From: an alpha proteobacterium IMCC14465
GTDB taxonomy: Bacteria; Pseudomonadota; Alphaproteobacteria; RS24
NCBI GenBank assembly: GCA_000293845.2
Contig: ALYF01000010.1
Span: forward strand, 27,540 to 91,539
Length of the DNA stretch: 64,000 nucleotides
Direction: 5' to 3'
Below, one piece after another: positions 34,461 to 43,616 of this stretch (positions are counted from its first letter, which is position 1; each line of letters starts with the position of its first letter). The translations under genes were made by a program, and so were the position numbers. The notes beneath the pieces are model-generated. The model worked only from the letters and a program-made list of their open reading frames with translations. It made no database searches and was not told the origin of the DNA.

Positions 34461-35774
34461 TTATTTAAGAGATCGCCCTTTACCGATTGTCTCTTGTCCA
34501 AACTTAATGCGAATTTTGTCCATAGCCAATTCCGCCTGCAAGTTTCTTTTATCGGTCGATACAAGATCCGGCATATCTGCGAATTCAGCTTCAACAAGCC
34601 CAGCCACACCAATACCGATAAGGCGATAGGCCGTTCGTGGGTTGTCTTGAAGTTCAGCGTTAAGCAATTCTTTTCCGGTGCTGAAAATCCGTTCAGCCAT
34701 ACAGGTTGGCACGGGTAGGGTGCGGTTACGGGTCAGAGATTTAAAATTGCCGGTTTTGAGTTTTAAAACAACTGTTTTGCCGCCCTTACTTGCCTTCTTG
34801 CAACGTAAGGAAACTTTCTCGCTTAATTGCCAGAGGGTTTTCGTCAAGCTATCCGCGTCTGCGATGTCTTTATCAAAAGTGGTTTCCGAAGAAATGCTTT
34901 TTGCCTCACGATTTGGGGAGACGACTCTATCGTCCAACCCACGCGATAATCGAAATAAATGTTGTCCGACATTGCCATATTGTTTGAGCAAGAACGCTTC
35001 ATCGAGTTGTTGAAGATGGGCGATTGTTTTGACGCCATTAGCGGAGAGTTTTTTCTGCATTGCTTTGCCCACTCCCCATATTTTTGATACCGGCATGGGC
35101 GCAAGGCGGTCGAGCGTTTCAGATTGTCCAATGACTGTAAACCCGTTTGGTTTATCAAGGTCAGAGGATAATTTAGCCAGAAATTTATTATGGCTCAGGC
35201 CAACAGATACGGTGATACCAACCGTTTTGCGGATATTTCTAACAAGATTAAGGATTGTTTCTGCTGGGGTGAGACCATGGAGTTTTTCTGTTCCGCGCAA
35301 ATCCAGAAAGGCCTCGTCAATAGATATGGGCTGAACGAGGGGGGTGAGTTCTTTCATTAAATCTCGTATTTGATAGCCCGCTTCTGCATATTTTTCCATG
35401 CTTGGTTTTATAACAATAGCATCAGGGCATAATTTTAAGGCTTTGAACATGGGCATGGCAGAGTTCACGCCGCGGATGCGCGCAATATAACAGGCGGTGG
35501 AGACAACGCCTCTTTGCCCGCCACCGATAATGACAGGCTTGTCCTCCAGTTCAGGGTTATCGCGTTTTTCAATCGCCGCAAAAAATGCATCGCAGTCAAT
35601 ATGGGCAATGCCAAGGTTAAAAAGTTCAGGATGAAATAATAAGCGCGGGCTTTTGCAGGCTGGGCATCGCGTTATCTTATTGTCCTTAGCGGGATTAATG
35701 CGGGTACTACAGTCGCGGCATAGGCCTGTTTGAGACGCAGCTTCTGACTCTAATGTTGGGTGGGGTGTCGCCAT
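34461..35774 (-). CDS. dinB: DNA polymerase IV with N-terminal zinc-ribbon-like segment
   Basis: A 437-residue Y-family polymerase for translesion synthesis. IAHIDCDAFFAAIEKRDNP holds the catalytic acidic pair region; SIDEAFLDL follows. An N-terminal extension of about 50 residues has paired cysteines, CRDC and CPAC (C-x2-C x2), likely zinc binding. Similar extensions occur in alphaproteobacterial DinB. No LexA box was identified upstream. Confidence 0.9.
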   Translation of the reverse strand: MATPHPTLESEAASQTGLCRDCSTRINPAKDNKITRCPACKSPRLLFHPELFNLGIAHIDCDAFFAAIEKRDNPELEDKPVIIGGGQRGVVSTACYIARIRGVNSAMPMFKALKLCPDAIVIKPSMEKYAEAGYQIRDLMKELTPLVQPISIDEAFLDLRGTEKLHGLTPAETILNLVRNIRKTVGITVSVGLSHNKFLAKLSSDLDKPNGFTVIGQSETLDRLAPMPVSKIWGVGKAMQKKLSANGVKTIAHLQQLDEAFLLKQYGNVGQHLFRLSRGLDDRVVSPNREAKSISSETTFDKDIADADSLTKTLWQLSEKVSLRCKKASKGGKTVVLKLKTGNFKSLTRNRTLPVPTCMAERIFSTGKELLNAELQDNPRTAYRLIGIGVAGLVEAEFADMPDLVSTDKRNLQAELAMDKIRIKFGQETIGKGRSLK

Positions 35775-35804
35775 GTCTCATCTTTGCGAGAGCTGTGAAG
35801 AATT

Positions 35805-36464
35805 TCAAGTTTTAGATGCGGTGAGCTTCTCCAAAATCCAGCTCTGGGCTTCATGCCATTGGTCAATTCTGGCTGAGGCGCCTTCGGCTGCACCAATTAG
35901 TTTTGATAGGCGCGGGTCGGCAATCATGTGAATACGACCGGACTGCGGCATATGTTCAGCAACCGAATTAATATTATGTGGAATATCATCAAGGAAAAAT
36001 AACGGAGCGTTTATTTTCTCACCGAGGCTTTTAACCGCCGGGCCTTTCAGGCCGGAGCCGACAACAACCGGATAATCCATACCGTGTTGGGACAGATTTG
36101 TTTGTCGTTCGCTTTTTTGCGCAAGGGGTAGATTTGTTAGAATAATGACCTGCGCTTCTTTGCTGAGTGCCGCGAGCGCATCAGCCGCACCGTCAACGGG
36201 AGAGAAGTTTAACGTCTCGGCGGCGAAAAAATCATCAATGATGTTTCTATTCGTCATGTCGACAACTTCATCGCCTCCCTTATATTTGATGTTGCCCTGC
36301 AATTTAAAGCTGCTCAAATCAATCCACATATCATGGCGATCGAGGTAAATCTCAAATTGGTGCATAAATTGGAGCAGAACCTCATCAGCATCTGAGATGA
36401 CGAGAGGCCTGTCAGGGTCAAGGTCCAGAGTTTCAATCTGGCTGGATATTTCTTCGGAAAGCAT
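35805..36464 (-). CDS. HAD superfamily-like protein
   Basis: A 219-residue HAD-type protein. VISDADEVLLQF is motif I (DxD), ILTNLP motif II, KGPAVKSL motif III and FLDDIPHNI motif IV. Small-molecule phosphatase activity is likely; substrate unknown. Start is ambiguous: ATG 36464 is used, but TTG 36473 has GGAG 5 nt upstream and may be the real start. It follows the DUF3572 gene. Confidence 0.75.
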   Translation of the reverse strand: MLSEEISSQIETLDLDPDRPLVISDADEVLLQFMHQFEIYLDRHDMWIDLSSFKLQGNIKYKGGDEVVDMTNRNIIDDFFAAETLNFSPVDGAADALAALSKEAQVIILTNLPLAQKSERQTNLSQHGMDYPVVVGSGLKGPAVKSLGEKINAPLFFLDDIPHNINSVAEHMPQSGRIHMIADPRLSKLIGAAEGASARIDQWHEAQSWILEKLTASKT

Positions 36465-36486
36465 ACTACTCAATTTAACTCCGTAA

Positions 36487-36780
36487 TTAACCCCAATCGG
36501 GCGCGTCACCCCCTGGCAAATAACGTCTTAATTGCGCAGGTTCTTCAGGGTTTAACTCATTATCTTCACAAAACTGTGTAAGCAGTTCCTCAAAGCCGAG
36601 CATAAAATCCATCACCCCAGCGAGAAGCTCCGCTAAAACCTTAGGATTACCGGTTTGATCGAGAATATCTTGTATCGCCATGCCGCTTTGTAACGAAAAA
36701 CTGTTCATCGCTTCTTCATTGCCTGCCATCCATGTCAGCATATTAAGGGCAAGAATTTCAGCTGTTTCATGTTGTGCCAT
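36487..36780 (-). CDS. DUF3572 family protein
   Basis: A 97-residue acidic helical protein of the DUF3572 family found in alphaproteobacteria. LALNMLTWMAGNEE is the usual opening and MDFMLGFEELLTQFCEDNEL the core. Function unknown. Located just upstream of the HAD-like gene on the same strand. Confidence 0.8.
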   Translation of the reverse strand: MAQHETAEILALNMLTWMAGNEEAMNSFSLQSGMAIQDILDQTGNPKVLAELLAGVMDFMLGFEELLTQFCEDNELNPEEPAQLRRYLPGGDAPDWG

Positions 36781-36874
36781 ATTTTATCTTATCGTGTCGG
36801 GACTCTAAAAAGATACACTTATGCAGATAGCGCAGATTCACGATGAAACAAAATATATACAATCAAAAGAACAA

Positions 36875-36900
36875 TAAAAAAGCCGGTCGAAACCGGCTTA
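36875..36900 (-). terminator. Intrinsic terminator downstream of rpmG
   Basis: On the minus strand AAGCCGGT, a TTCG tetraloop and ACCGGCTT form an 8-bp stem (36880-36899), followed by a T-run. It lies 33 bp after the rpmG stop. The UUCG loop makes it very stable. Confidence 0.85.
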
Positions 36901-36932
36901 ATGTCATTTGTAATCATTAAATCTCATTAAGA

Positions 36933-37100
36933 TTATTTGATTTTGCCTTCTTTGAATTCAACATGCTTACGAACAACAGGGTCGTATTTCCGCACAACCA
37001 TTTTTTCGGTCATGGTGCGGGCATTCTTTTTAGCGACATAGAAATATCCTGTGCCAGCTGTGCTTTCGAGCTTAATTTTAACTGTTGTAGGTTTCGCCAT
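36933..37100 (-). CDS. rpmG: 50S ribosomal protein L33
   Basis: A 55-residue basic protein beginning [13 protein letters not shown], with [11 protein letters not shown] and [18 protein letters not shown]: bacterial L33. It lacks the four zinc cysteines of C+ forms, so it is the C-minus type. A strong terminator follows. It is a late-assembling protein of the large subunit near the E site. Confidence 0.95.
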   Translation of the reverse strand: MAKPTTVKIKLESTAGTGYFYVAKKNARTMTEKMVVRKYDPVVRKHVEFKEGKIK

Positions 37101-37166
37101 GAGCTTTCTCCGAAGATAATTACCTAAATCCGATTTCGGGAAATTAAAGATTTACACCAGAAAGTC

Positions 37167-37187
37167 AAGGGCATTCAGCCTGCCCTT
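37167..37187 (-). terminator. Weak hairpin at the nudix gene end
   Basis: AAGGGCA and TGCCCTT pair as a 7-bp stem around a 7-nt loop that includes the nudix stop codon. Only GACTTTC follows on the minus strand, so termination is doubtful. Confidence 0.3.
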
Positions 37188-37966
37188 AGGTTTGAAATGA
37201 TAAATTTTCCATGTTCAAAACGATAAAACGGCACCGGACGGTTATAACGGCGGGCATCGGGATATTGCAGGCGCGCCTCAATGCATTTCACAATTTCATG
37301 CGTAATTATCGGCAGATCAAGTTTCAGCGCTTCTTTGAGGCTAATCCAGTGCAAATCAAGCAATTCGCCGCTCCCCTTCATTATATCGCTTGGCTTATTA
37401 AAAAGCTCTGTCGCATCCGCCATAAAAAACCGTGTATCGAAGCGTCTGTTTCGCTTGGTCGGGGTAATGGCGCGGGCCACATAATCTAGATTGCTCAAGG
37501 CTGGTTCGACACCCAACTCCAAAAACGCACGCCAGACCGGGTGACGCGATGTCGCGTTTGTTGTCGCGGGTTTCCCCAGCACGAGACCTGTTTCTTCATA
37601 GGTTTCTCTAATGGCGGCAAGCGCGAGACCTCTGAGGCGTGCGGGCGTCAGGCTTTTTTTTGTTTCGGCTTTGAGATGCCGCATCACAGCTATGCGCATT
37701 TTTGATGGTACAACCAAACGGCTATCACATGGGTCGACACGTCCGCCCGGGAAAACAAATTTATTCGGCATGAATTTATGTTTGGCGGAACGCTTTCCCA
37801 TCAGAACTTTCGGTGTTTTGGTCTGCCGATTAACGATAATCAGCGTCGCGGCATCAACCGGGCGTATATAGGGCAGGGTAAGGTCAGCACGTTCATCTAC
37901 GCTTTTTTCGATTTTGTTATCGAGCTCTGTGAGTTGTTTAGTCTTTGTCATGCTAGTCGCCGCCAT
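37175..37966 (-). CDS. NUDIX hydrolase with interrupted Nudix box
   Basis: A 263-residue NUDIX protein. FVFPGGRVDP and RETYEETGLVLG are the two halves of the Nudix box, separated by an insertion of about 45 residues instead of the usual seven, as in NUDT19-like hydrolases. The REUxEE core is intact, so pyrophosphohydrolase activity is expected. Located between rnr and rpmG, as in many alphaproteobacteria. Substrate unknown. Confidence 0.85.
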   Translation of the reverse strand: MAATSMTKTKQLTELDNKIEKSVDERADLTLPYIRPVDAATLIIVNRQTKTPKVLMGKRSAKHKFMPNKFVFPGGRVDPCDSRLVVPSKMRIAVMRHLKAETKKSLTPARLRGLALAAIRETYEETGLVLGKPATTNATSRHPVWRAFLELGVEPALSNLDYVARAITPTKRNRRFDTRFFMADATELFNKPSDIMKGSGELLDLHWISLKEALKLDLPIITHEIVKCIEARLQYPDARRYNRPVPFYRFEHGKFIISNLRAG

Positions 37967-37987
37967 GCTATGCGCTTTGTTCGTTAT

Positions 37988-40348
37988 TTAACTGCTTTTA
38001 GGTTTTTCTAGCTTTTTTGCTTTACGACGACCAGCCCTTGAGGTGCTTTTTTTTCGCCCCTTATAGGGTTTTGTTTTCTTTGAGGTCGGGCGCGCCTCTT
38101 TTTTTCCAGCTCCTGCTCTTTTACCGGCAACAGGTCTTCTAAAGCTTCCACGGCGCGGCTTAATATTGTCACCTGCCTCATCACCGTCTGATGCTGGTTC
38201 CATCAGCATACCACCTGCAATTGGATTGGTTTCCAACAGGCGCACGGTGAGAGCCTGTCCGATGCGGTAGGTTGTGCCGGTCGTGCCGCCAGTGAGCGAC
38301 ATACTATCCTCATTAACGAAAAACCGTTCGCGCCCCAGATAGGACATGGGAGCAAAGCCTTCCGCACCTGTTTCATCTAGGCGGATAAACAGCCCCGATT
38401 TAGTCACGCCTGTGATATGACCGGCAAATTCATCCCCAATGCGTGCTGACATAAAAGCTGAAAGATAGCGTTCTTTTGCGCTCCGTTCGGCGAGCATGGC
38501 GCGTCTTTCGGTTGTGGAAATATGCGCGGCGGTTTCGTCTAGCGTTTCGATTTGGCTATCCGGCAGACCGTCGGGGCCAAATTTCAGGGCGCGGATTAAG
38601 GCGCGATGCACAATCAAATCTGCATATCGTCTAATTGGCGAGGTGAAATGGGCATAGCGGGACAGGTTCAGGCCAAAGTGACCGATATTTTCAGGGTCAT
38701 AAACAGCCTGAGACTGAGTGCGCAATACAGCTTCTTGCACCATGAAACCATATTCTGTTTCTCGCGCACCCGCGAGCAGGCGGTTAAACAGTCCAGGTAT
38801 CATGGGCTGACCGAGGTCAATCACGACGCCGAGCGGCTTCACAAAACCCGCAAGTGCATAAACCTTTTCATCACTTGGAATATTATGTACGCGGTAAATA
38901 AGCGGTGTTTTATGCTTCTCCAATGTTTCTGCGGCACAGACATTGGCGCTGACCATCATCTCTTCAATGAGACGCATGGCCTCTAGTCGTTGCGGGGTGT
39001 AAATATCCTCAATCTTCCCGTTATTCATAATGATTTTGCGTTCGGGAATATCCAGGTCAAGCGGTGCGCGCTTATCACGGGCTTTTGCCATGAGCTGATA
39101 AGCCGCCCAAAGAGGTTGCAGGACGGTTTCATATACCGGAGCGGCGGCTGCGTCCGGCTCACCGTTAAAGCCTGCCTGCGCCTGTTGATAGCTCAACCGT
39201 GCCGCTGATTTCATAATCGCACGGGAAAATTTATGACCTATCCGGTTGCCGTTTTTATCAATGGTCATCTTAACGACCAGACAAGGGCGCTCTTCATTTG
39301 GACGCAAAGAACATAGATTATTCGAAATCTTTTCCGGCAACATCGGGACAACACGGTCAGGTAGATAAACCGAATTACCTCGCTTAAGGGCTTCTTTATC
39401 TAGCGCTGTATCGGGCGGGACGTAAGTGGCAACATCGGCAATCGCAACCCAAATATGATAGCCACCTTCATTGTCGGGTGTGTCATCGGGGCAGGCATAG
39501 ACAGCATCATCATGGTCACGCGCATCTGCGGGGTCAATCGTGATAAGAGGGAGGTCTCTTAAATCCTGACGACCTTCCATGCTAAAATTTGTCAGCGTCT
39601 CTGATTGGTGTATGACGGCATCTGGAAATTCAATCGGGATGTTTTGTTCAGCAATAGCAATCAGGCTAAATGCATCCGGCGCGTCAGCAGGGCCAATGCG
39701 TTCTGTAACTTTTACATTTTGTGGGACATGCCTTAGGGCTGAGCGGGCATTGGATATTTTTTCCGCGACAACAATATCACCTTCCTGACAATCTTCAGGT
39801 AAGGCGCCGCTAATATTGAATATATGCTTTGCGCGTCTCTCTATCGGTTCAAGATAAGCTGATATTTTGCCTTTTTTATCAGGTGTCAGATTTCCTTTTA
39901 GAATACCGATAACAACCTCATGTCCGGCACGGGCAATGACTTTAATCGTATCTGCCCGATATATACCCGGCGAAGTTTCATTTAATCGGGCGAGAATTTG
40001 GTCTCCCATAACGGGCTGTTTGCGTTTGGAGAATATAATAATATCCGGTGCGTCTTGTTGTTCTCCGCGTATGATAATTTTGCCGTGAAGTGCGCCTTCC
40101 TCATCGCGCGAGGTAATCTCAACAACGCCAACAGCAGGAAGCGTGCCAGCTTTTCTGACACCGTCCTTGCGGTTGCCCTCAATAAGCCCTTCAGCGGTCA
40201 TTTCTCTGAGTAATTGTTTGAGATAAATACGGTCAGAGCCGCGCACGTTAAAAGCCTTGGCGATTTCGCGCTTGCCGGTATTGCCGGGGTTTTGGGCAAT
40301 AAAGTCGAGAATATCTTGACGCCCGGGTCTGACAGAATGGCTACACAC
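37988..40348 (-). CDS. rnr: Ribonuclease R
   Basis: A 786-residue 3'-5' exoribonuclease. Order: N-terminal winged-helix, cold-shock domains, the RNB catalytic domain with IDPADARDHDDAV, an S1 domain (ITGVTKSGLFIRLDE) and a Lys/Arg-rich tail. It degrades structured RNA and works in rRNA and mRNA quality control. The start is GTG at 40348 preceded by AAAGGGAAACTAA. The upstream leader is a tandem repeat that includes this Shine-Dalgarno. Confidence 0.93.
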   Translation of the reverse strand: MCSHSVRPGRQDILDFIAQNPGNTGKREIAKAFNVRGSDRIYLKQLLREMTAEGLIEGNRKDGVRKAGTLPAVGVVEITSRDEEGALHGKIIIRGEQQDAPDIIIFSKRKQPVMGDQILARLNETSPGIYRADTIKVIARAGHEVVIGILKGNLTPDKKGKISAYLEPIERRAKHIFNISGALPEDCQEGDIVVAEKISNARSALRHVPQNVKVTERIGPADAPDAFSLIAIAEQNIPIEFPDAVIHQSETLTNFSMEGRQDLRDLPLITIDPADARDHDDAVYACPDDTPDNEGGYHIWVAIADVATYVPPDTALDKEALKRGNSVYLPDRVVPMLPEKISNNLCSLRPNEERPCLVVKMTIDKNGNRIGHKFSRAIMKSAARLSYQQAQAGFNGEPDAAAAPVYETVLQPLWAAYQLMAKARDKRAPLDLDIPERKIIMNNGKIEDIYTPQRLEAMRLIEEMMVSANVCAAETLEKHKTPLIYRVHNIPSDEKVYALAGFVKPLGVVIDLGQPMIPGLFNRLLAGARETEYGFMVQEAVLRTQSQAVYDPENIGHFGLNLSRYAHFTSPIRRYADLIVHRALIRALKFGPDGLPDSQIETLDETAAHISTTERRAMLAERSAKERYLSAFMSARIGDEFAGHITGVTKSGLFIRLDETGAEGFAPMSYLGRERFFVNEDSMSLTGGTTGTTYRIGQALTVRLLETNPIAGGMLMEPASDGDEAGDNIKPRRGSFRRPVAGKRAGAGKKEARPTSKKTKPYKGRKKSTSRAGRRKAKKLEKPKSS

Positions 40349-40353
40349 TTAGT

Positions 40354-40405
40354 TTCCCTTTAGGCATTCCCTTTAAGCACTCTCTCTAAGCCTTCCCTCT
40401 GTGGC
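40354..40405 (-). repeat. 13-bp tandem repeat (4 units) in the rnr leader
   Basis: Four 13-bp imperfect units (best two, + strand: TTCCCTTTAGGCA, TTCCCTTTAAGCA) sit directly before the rnr start. On the minus strand the AAAGGGAA core is the Shine-Dalgarno of rnr, so the repeat duplicates a ribosome-binding site. Confidence 0.7.
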
Positions 40406-40479
40406 TTAGGCTCATGCCAAGCGATAGGTAAGAGGAAGTTTGCAAAAGCTTAATCACATGCCTTATTGAAAAGCTAACA

Positions 40480-43041
40480 TTACGATTTTTTTGCTTTTTT
40501 CTTACCGGTACCCGCTTTACCTGTTTTGGCTTTACTTGTACCCGCTTTAGCGGCACGCGCGACGATAAGTTCCAAAGCACGCTCCAGCGTAACAGAGTCG
40601 GGTTCTTCGTCTTTAGGAATTGTCGCGTTAATTTTATTATGTTTCACATAAGGCCCATATCGCCCATTCATCACATTAACGGGTTTGCCGTCATCAGGAT
40701 GCTCGCCCAATTCCTTAATCACAGAACTTCCGCGTGCCGGGGCTTTTGATTTCTTTTCAGCAATGACCGTGACGGCGCGGTTTACGCCAATTTCAAAAAG
40801 CTCATCGACTGTTTCGAGGCTAGCTGATTGCTTGCCGTGCTTTAGGTAAGGCCCATAACGCCCGAGATCGGCTGTAATATCGTCGCCCGTTTCAGGGTGT
40901 TGTCCGACCACACGCGGCAGGCTCAGTAAACGAAGCGCATAATCCAACGTCATATCGGCGGGCATCATATCCTTTGGCAAGCCTGAGCGTTTTGGTTTCT
41001 CATTATCTTCACCCGGGTCACCCAGTTGGATGTAAGGGCCAAAGCGTCCGTCTTTAAGATGCACAAGTAACCCACTTTCAGGATCCGTGCCAAGCTCGCG
41101 CTCAATGTCACCTTCTCTGCCTTCTGCTTGAGCAAAAGGCCGTGTGAAACGGCATTCTGGATAGCGTGTACAGCCGACAAAAGCGCCGAATTTACCGGTT
41201 TTTAGGCTTAACTCACCTTCGCTACATTTCGGGCAAATGCGCGGATCGCCGTCGCCAGTATCTTTGAAAATATGCGGACCCAACACCTCGTTCATTTTAT
41301 CGAGAATTTGGGTGTTTCTAATCTCCATAGTGGAGTCCACGCTGGTAGAGAAATTCTCCCAGAATTTTCTCAACACATCTTTATAGTCGAGGTCACCATT
41401 GGAGACTTTATCGAGATCGCCTTCTAAAGCTGCCGTGAAATCATATTCCACATATTGATTAAAAAAGCTTTCCAGAAAGGAGGTCACGAGACGCCCTTTA
41501 TCGTGCGGATGGAAGCGGTTGCGATCCATAAACACATAATCTCTGTCGCGCAACACGCTCAAAACACTCGCATAGGTGGATGGGCGACCAATGCCCAATT
41601 CTTCCATCTTTTTCACGAGGGTCGCTTCGCTAAAGCGAGGGGGTGGCTCGGTAAAATGTTGGTCAGGCGATACTTTTTGTAAATCCAGCGACATGCCTTC
41701 AGTCACTTGCGGCAAGGTTTGTTCTTCTTCCTTGTCGGCTTTTTCGTCATCCTTGCCTTCTTCATAAAGTTTCAGAAAGCCTGGGAATGTTATCACAGTG
41801 CCGCTTGCGCGCAGACCTGTTGTGCCGGCCTCATCGGTGATGTCGATGCTGGTACGTTGCACCCGCGCATTTTCCATCTGGCTTGCCATGGTGCGCTTCC
41901 AGATAAGCTCATAAAGTTTTGCTTGGTCAGCATCCAAGGTAGAGGTGATATATTCCGGTCGCCGGGCGAGGGAGGTCGGGCGAATAGCCTCATGCGCTTC
42001 TTGGGCATTGGCGGCTTTGGTTTGATATTCACGGGCTTTTTCTGGCAGATAATCCGGCCCGAAATCTTCCTTGATGACATCTCTTGTTTCGGTGACAGCC
42101 TCGGGCGCGATTTGCGTGCCGTCGGTTCTCATATAGGTAATAAGGCCGGTCGCTTCACCGTCAATATCTATACCCTGATAGAGAAGCTGGGCGATTTGCA
42201 TGGTTCGCTTGGCGTTAAAGCCGAGTTTTCTGGCCGCTTCTTGTTGTAAGGTAGATGTTGTGAAAGGCGCGGAAGGGTTCCTTTGCCCGGGCTTACTTTC
42301 AATGCGGCTGACTTTGAAGTTTCCGCTTTCAATCGCATCCTTAGCCGCCATAGCCGCGGCTTCATTGGTGAGGGTAAATTTTTCGACCTTACCGCCATTG
42401 AGAAGTGTGAGGCGTGTTGGAAGTTTATCGCCATTTTGAGTTTTGAAATCAGCAGAAACCGACCAGTATTCGCGAGGGATAAATTTTTCAATTTCCAACT
42501 CGCGCTCACAAATGAGCTTTAGCGCAACAGATTGCACACGACCTGCCGAGCGTGCGCCTGGCAATTTACGCCACAGAACCGGCGAAAGGTTAAAACCGAC
42601 GAGATAGTCAAGGGCGCGGCGTGCCAAATAGGCATGGACAAGTTTTTCATCCAATTCACGCGGATGGTTCATGGCTTCGGTAACGGCATTTCGTGTAATG
42701 GCGTTAAACACAACACGCTGGATTTGCTTACCGTCCAGCACACCTTTTTCGCGCATGACTTCAAGAACATGCCAGCTAATCGCTTCACCTTCCCTGTCGG
42801 GGTCGGTCGCGAGAATAAGGCGATCAGATTTTTTTAAATAATCAGCAATTTCATTCAGCCGTTTACCTGAGGCCGACTGAACCTCCCAAATCATGGAAAA
42901 TTCTTCATCTGGGTCAACAGAGCCGTTTTTTTCCGGCAAATCACGCACATGACCGAAGGAGGCAAGGACTTTATAGTCATTACCTAGATACTTATTGATG
43001 GTTTTTGCTTTGGCCGGTGACTCGACAATGACAAGGTCCAT
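40480..43041 (-). CDS. topA: DNA topoisomerase I
   Basis: An 853-residue type IA topoisomerase: TOPRIM domain with VESPAKAKTI and DPDREGEAI, the active-site Tyr in GLITYMRTDGTQ, a zinc segment with CPKC and CTRYPEC, then three Topo-C repeats (GRFGPYIQ, GRYGPYLK, GRYGPYVK) and a Lys/Gly/Thr tail. ATG 43041 has GGAGAG upstream and is preferred to TTG 43053. Confidence 0.95.
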   Translation of the reverse strand: MDLVIVESPAKAKTINKYLGNDYKVLASFGHVRDLPEKNGSVDPDEEFSMIWEVQSASGKRLNEIADYLKKSDRLILATDPDREGEAISWHVLEVMREKGVLDGKQIQRVVFNAITRNAVTEAMNHPRELDEKLVHAYLARRALDYLVGFNLSPVLWRKLPGARSAGRVQSVALKLICERELEIEKFIPREYWSVSADFKTQNGDKLPTRLTLLNGGKVEKFTLTNEAAAMAAKDAIESGNFKVSRIESKPGQRNPSAPFTTSTLQQEAARKLGFNAKRTMQIAQLLYQGIDIDGEATGLITYMRTDGTQIAPEAVTETRDVIKEDFGPDYLPEKAREYQTKAANAQEAHEAIRPTSLARRPEYITSTLDADQAKLYELIWKRTMASQMENARVQRTSIDITDEAGTTGLRASGTVITFPGFLKLYEEGKDDEKADKEEEQTLPQVTEGMSLDLQKVSPDQHFTEPPPRFSEATLVKKMEELGIGRPSTYASVLSVLRDRDYVFMDRNRFHPHDKGRLVTSFLESFFNQYVEYDFTAALEGDLDKVSNGDLDYKDVLRKFWENFSTSVDSTMEIRNTQILDKMNEVLGPHIFKDTGDGDPRICPKCSEGELSLKTGKFGAFVGCTRYPECRFTRPFAQAEGREGDIERELGTDPESGLLVHLKDGRFGPYIQLGDPGEDNEKPKRSGLPKDMMPADMTLDYALRLLSLPRVVGQHPETGDDITADLGRYGPYLKHGKQSASLETVDELFEIGVNRAVTVIAEKKSKAPARGSSVIKELGEHPDDGKPVNVMNGRYGPYVKHNKINATIPKDEEPDSVTLERALELIVARAAKAGTSKAKTGKAGTGKKKAKKS

Positions 43042-43250
43042 CAGTCTCTCCAAATCCTCTTAGGCGAATAGGCAAATTAATTATGAAACGCATAAATGGG
43101 TGAAACTGACCAAGATGTCAAATTAGGAATGTCAAACGGCATAAAATTTTTTATAATTATACATCTTCTGGTTGGTGGATAAGCGGTCGATATATGTCAT
43201 AAACTAGAAATCAGCGTGATATTGTTTTGAAGCTTTAAAGGGCGTCGTTC

Positions 43251-43616
43251 ATGGTAAGTATTGTATTTTCAGGTGTTGTGTATACGGCAGTGTTGCTCGG
43301 GTGTTATGATGGTGACACCTGTACGTTAAGTTTTCAAGATGCGCCGCCTTTCATGTCGACGCAAAAAGTCCGGTTTGCTGATTTTGACACGCCGGAACTT
43401 GGCAGTGCTAAATGTGTATCGGAAAAAAAGCTTGCCGAAAAAGCGCGGGACTTCACGCAGCGTTTTCTAGAAGATCAGGGATTCTTATATACGGATGGAA
43501 GACGCGGTAAATATGGCCGTTTGCTCGTCTCCGCTCCCGATTTGAGAGACACGCTGATATCCAAAAAATTGGCACGCGCCTATCGCGGTGGTAAACGTGA
43601 TGGTTGGTGCGGCTAG
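43251..43616 (+). CDS. Thermonuclease-like (SNase) protein
   Basis: A 121-residue SNase-like protein. YDGDT (Asp21-like), RFADFDTPEL (Arg35, Asp40 and Glu43-like) and GKYGRLL (Arg87-like) match the catalytic set of staphylococcal nuclease, so it should cleave nucleic acid with Ca2+. No cleavable signal peptide is clear; the hydrophobic first 17 residues could be part of the fold. Its stop shares the CTAG with the convergent dprA stop. Confidence 0.8.
   Translation: MVSIVFSGVVYTAVLLGCYDGDTCTLSFQDAPPFMSTQKVRFADFDTPELGSAKCVSEKKLAEKARDFTQRFLEDQGFLYTDGRRGKYGRLLVSAPDLRDTLISKKLARAYRGGKRDGWCG

Noticed and set aside
43054..43250. Possible small gene between topA and the nuclease gene
   Set aside because: No ORF with a Shine-Dalgarno or codon bias was seen in this 197-bp A/T-rich gap; it is more likely divergent promoter DNA.
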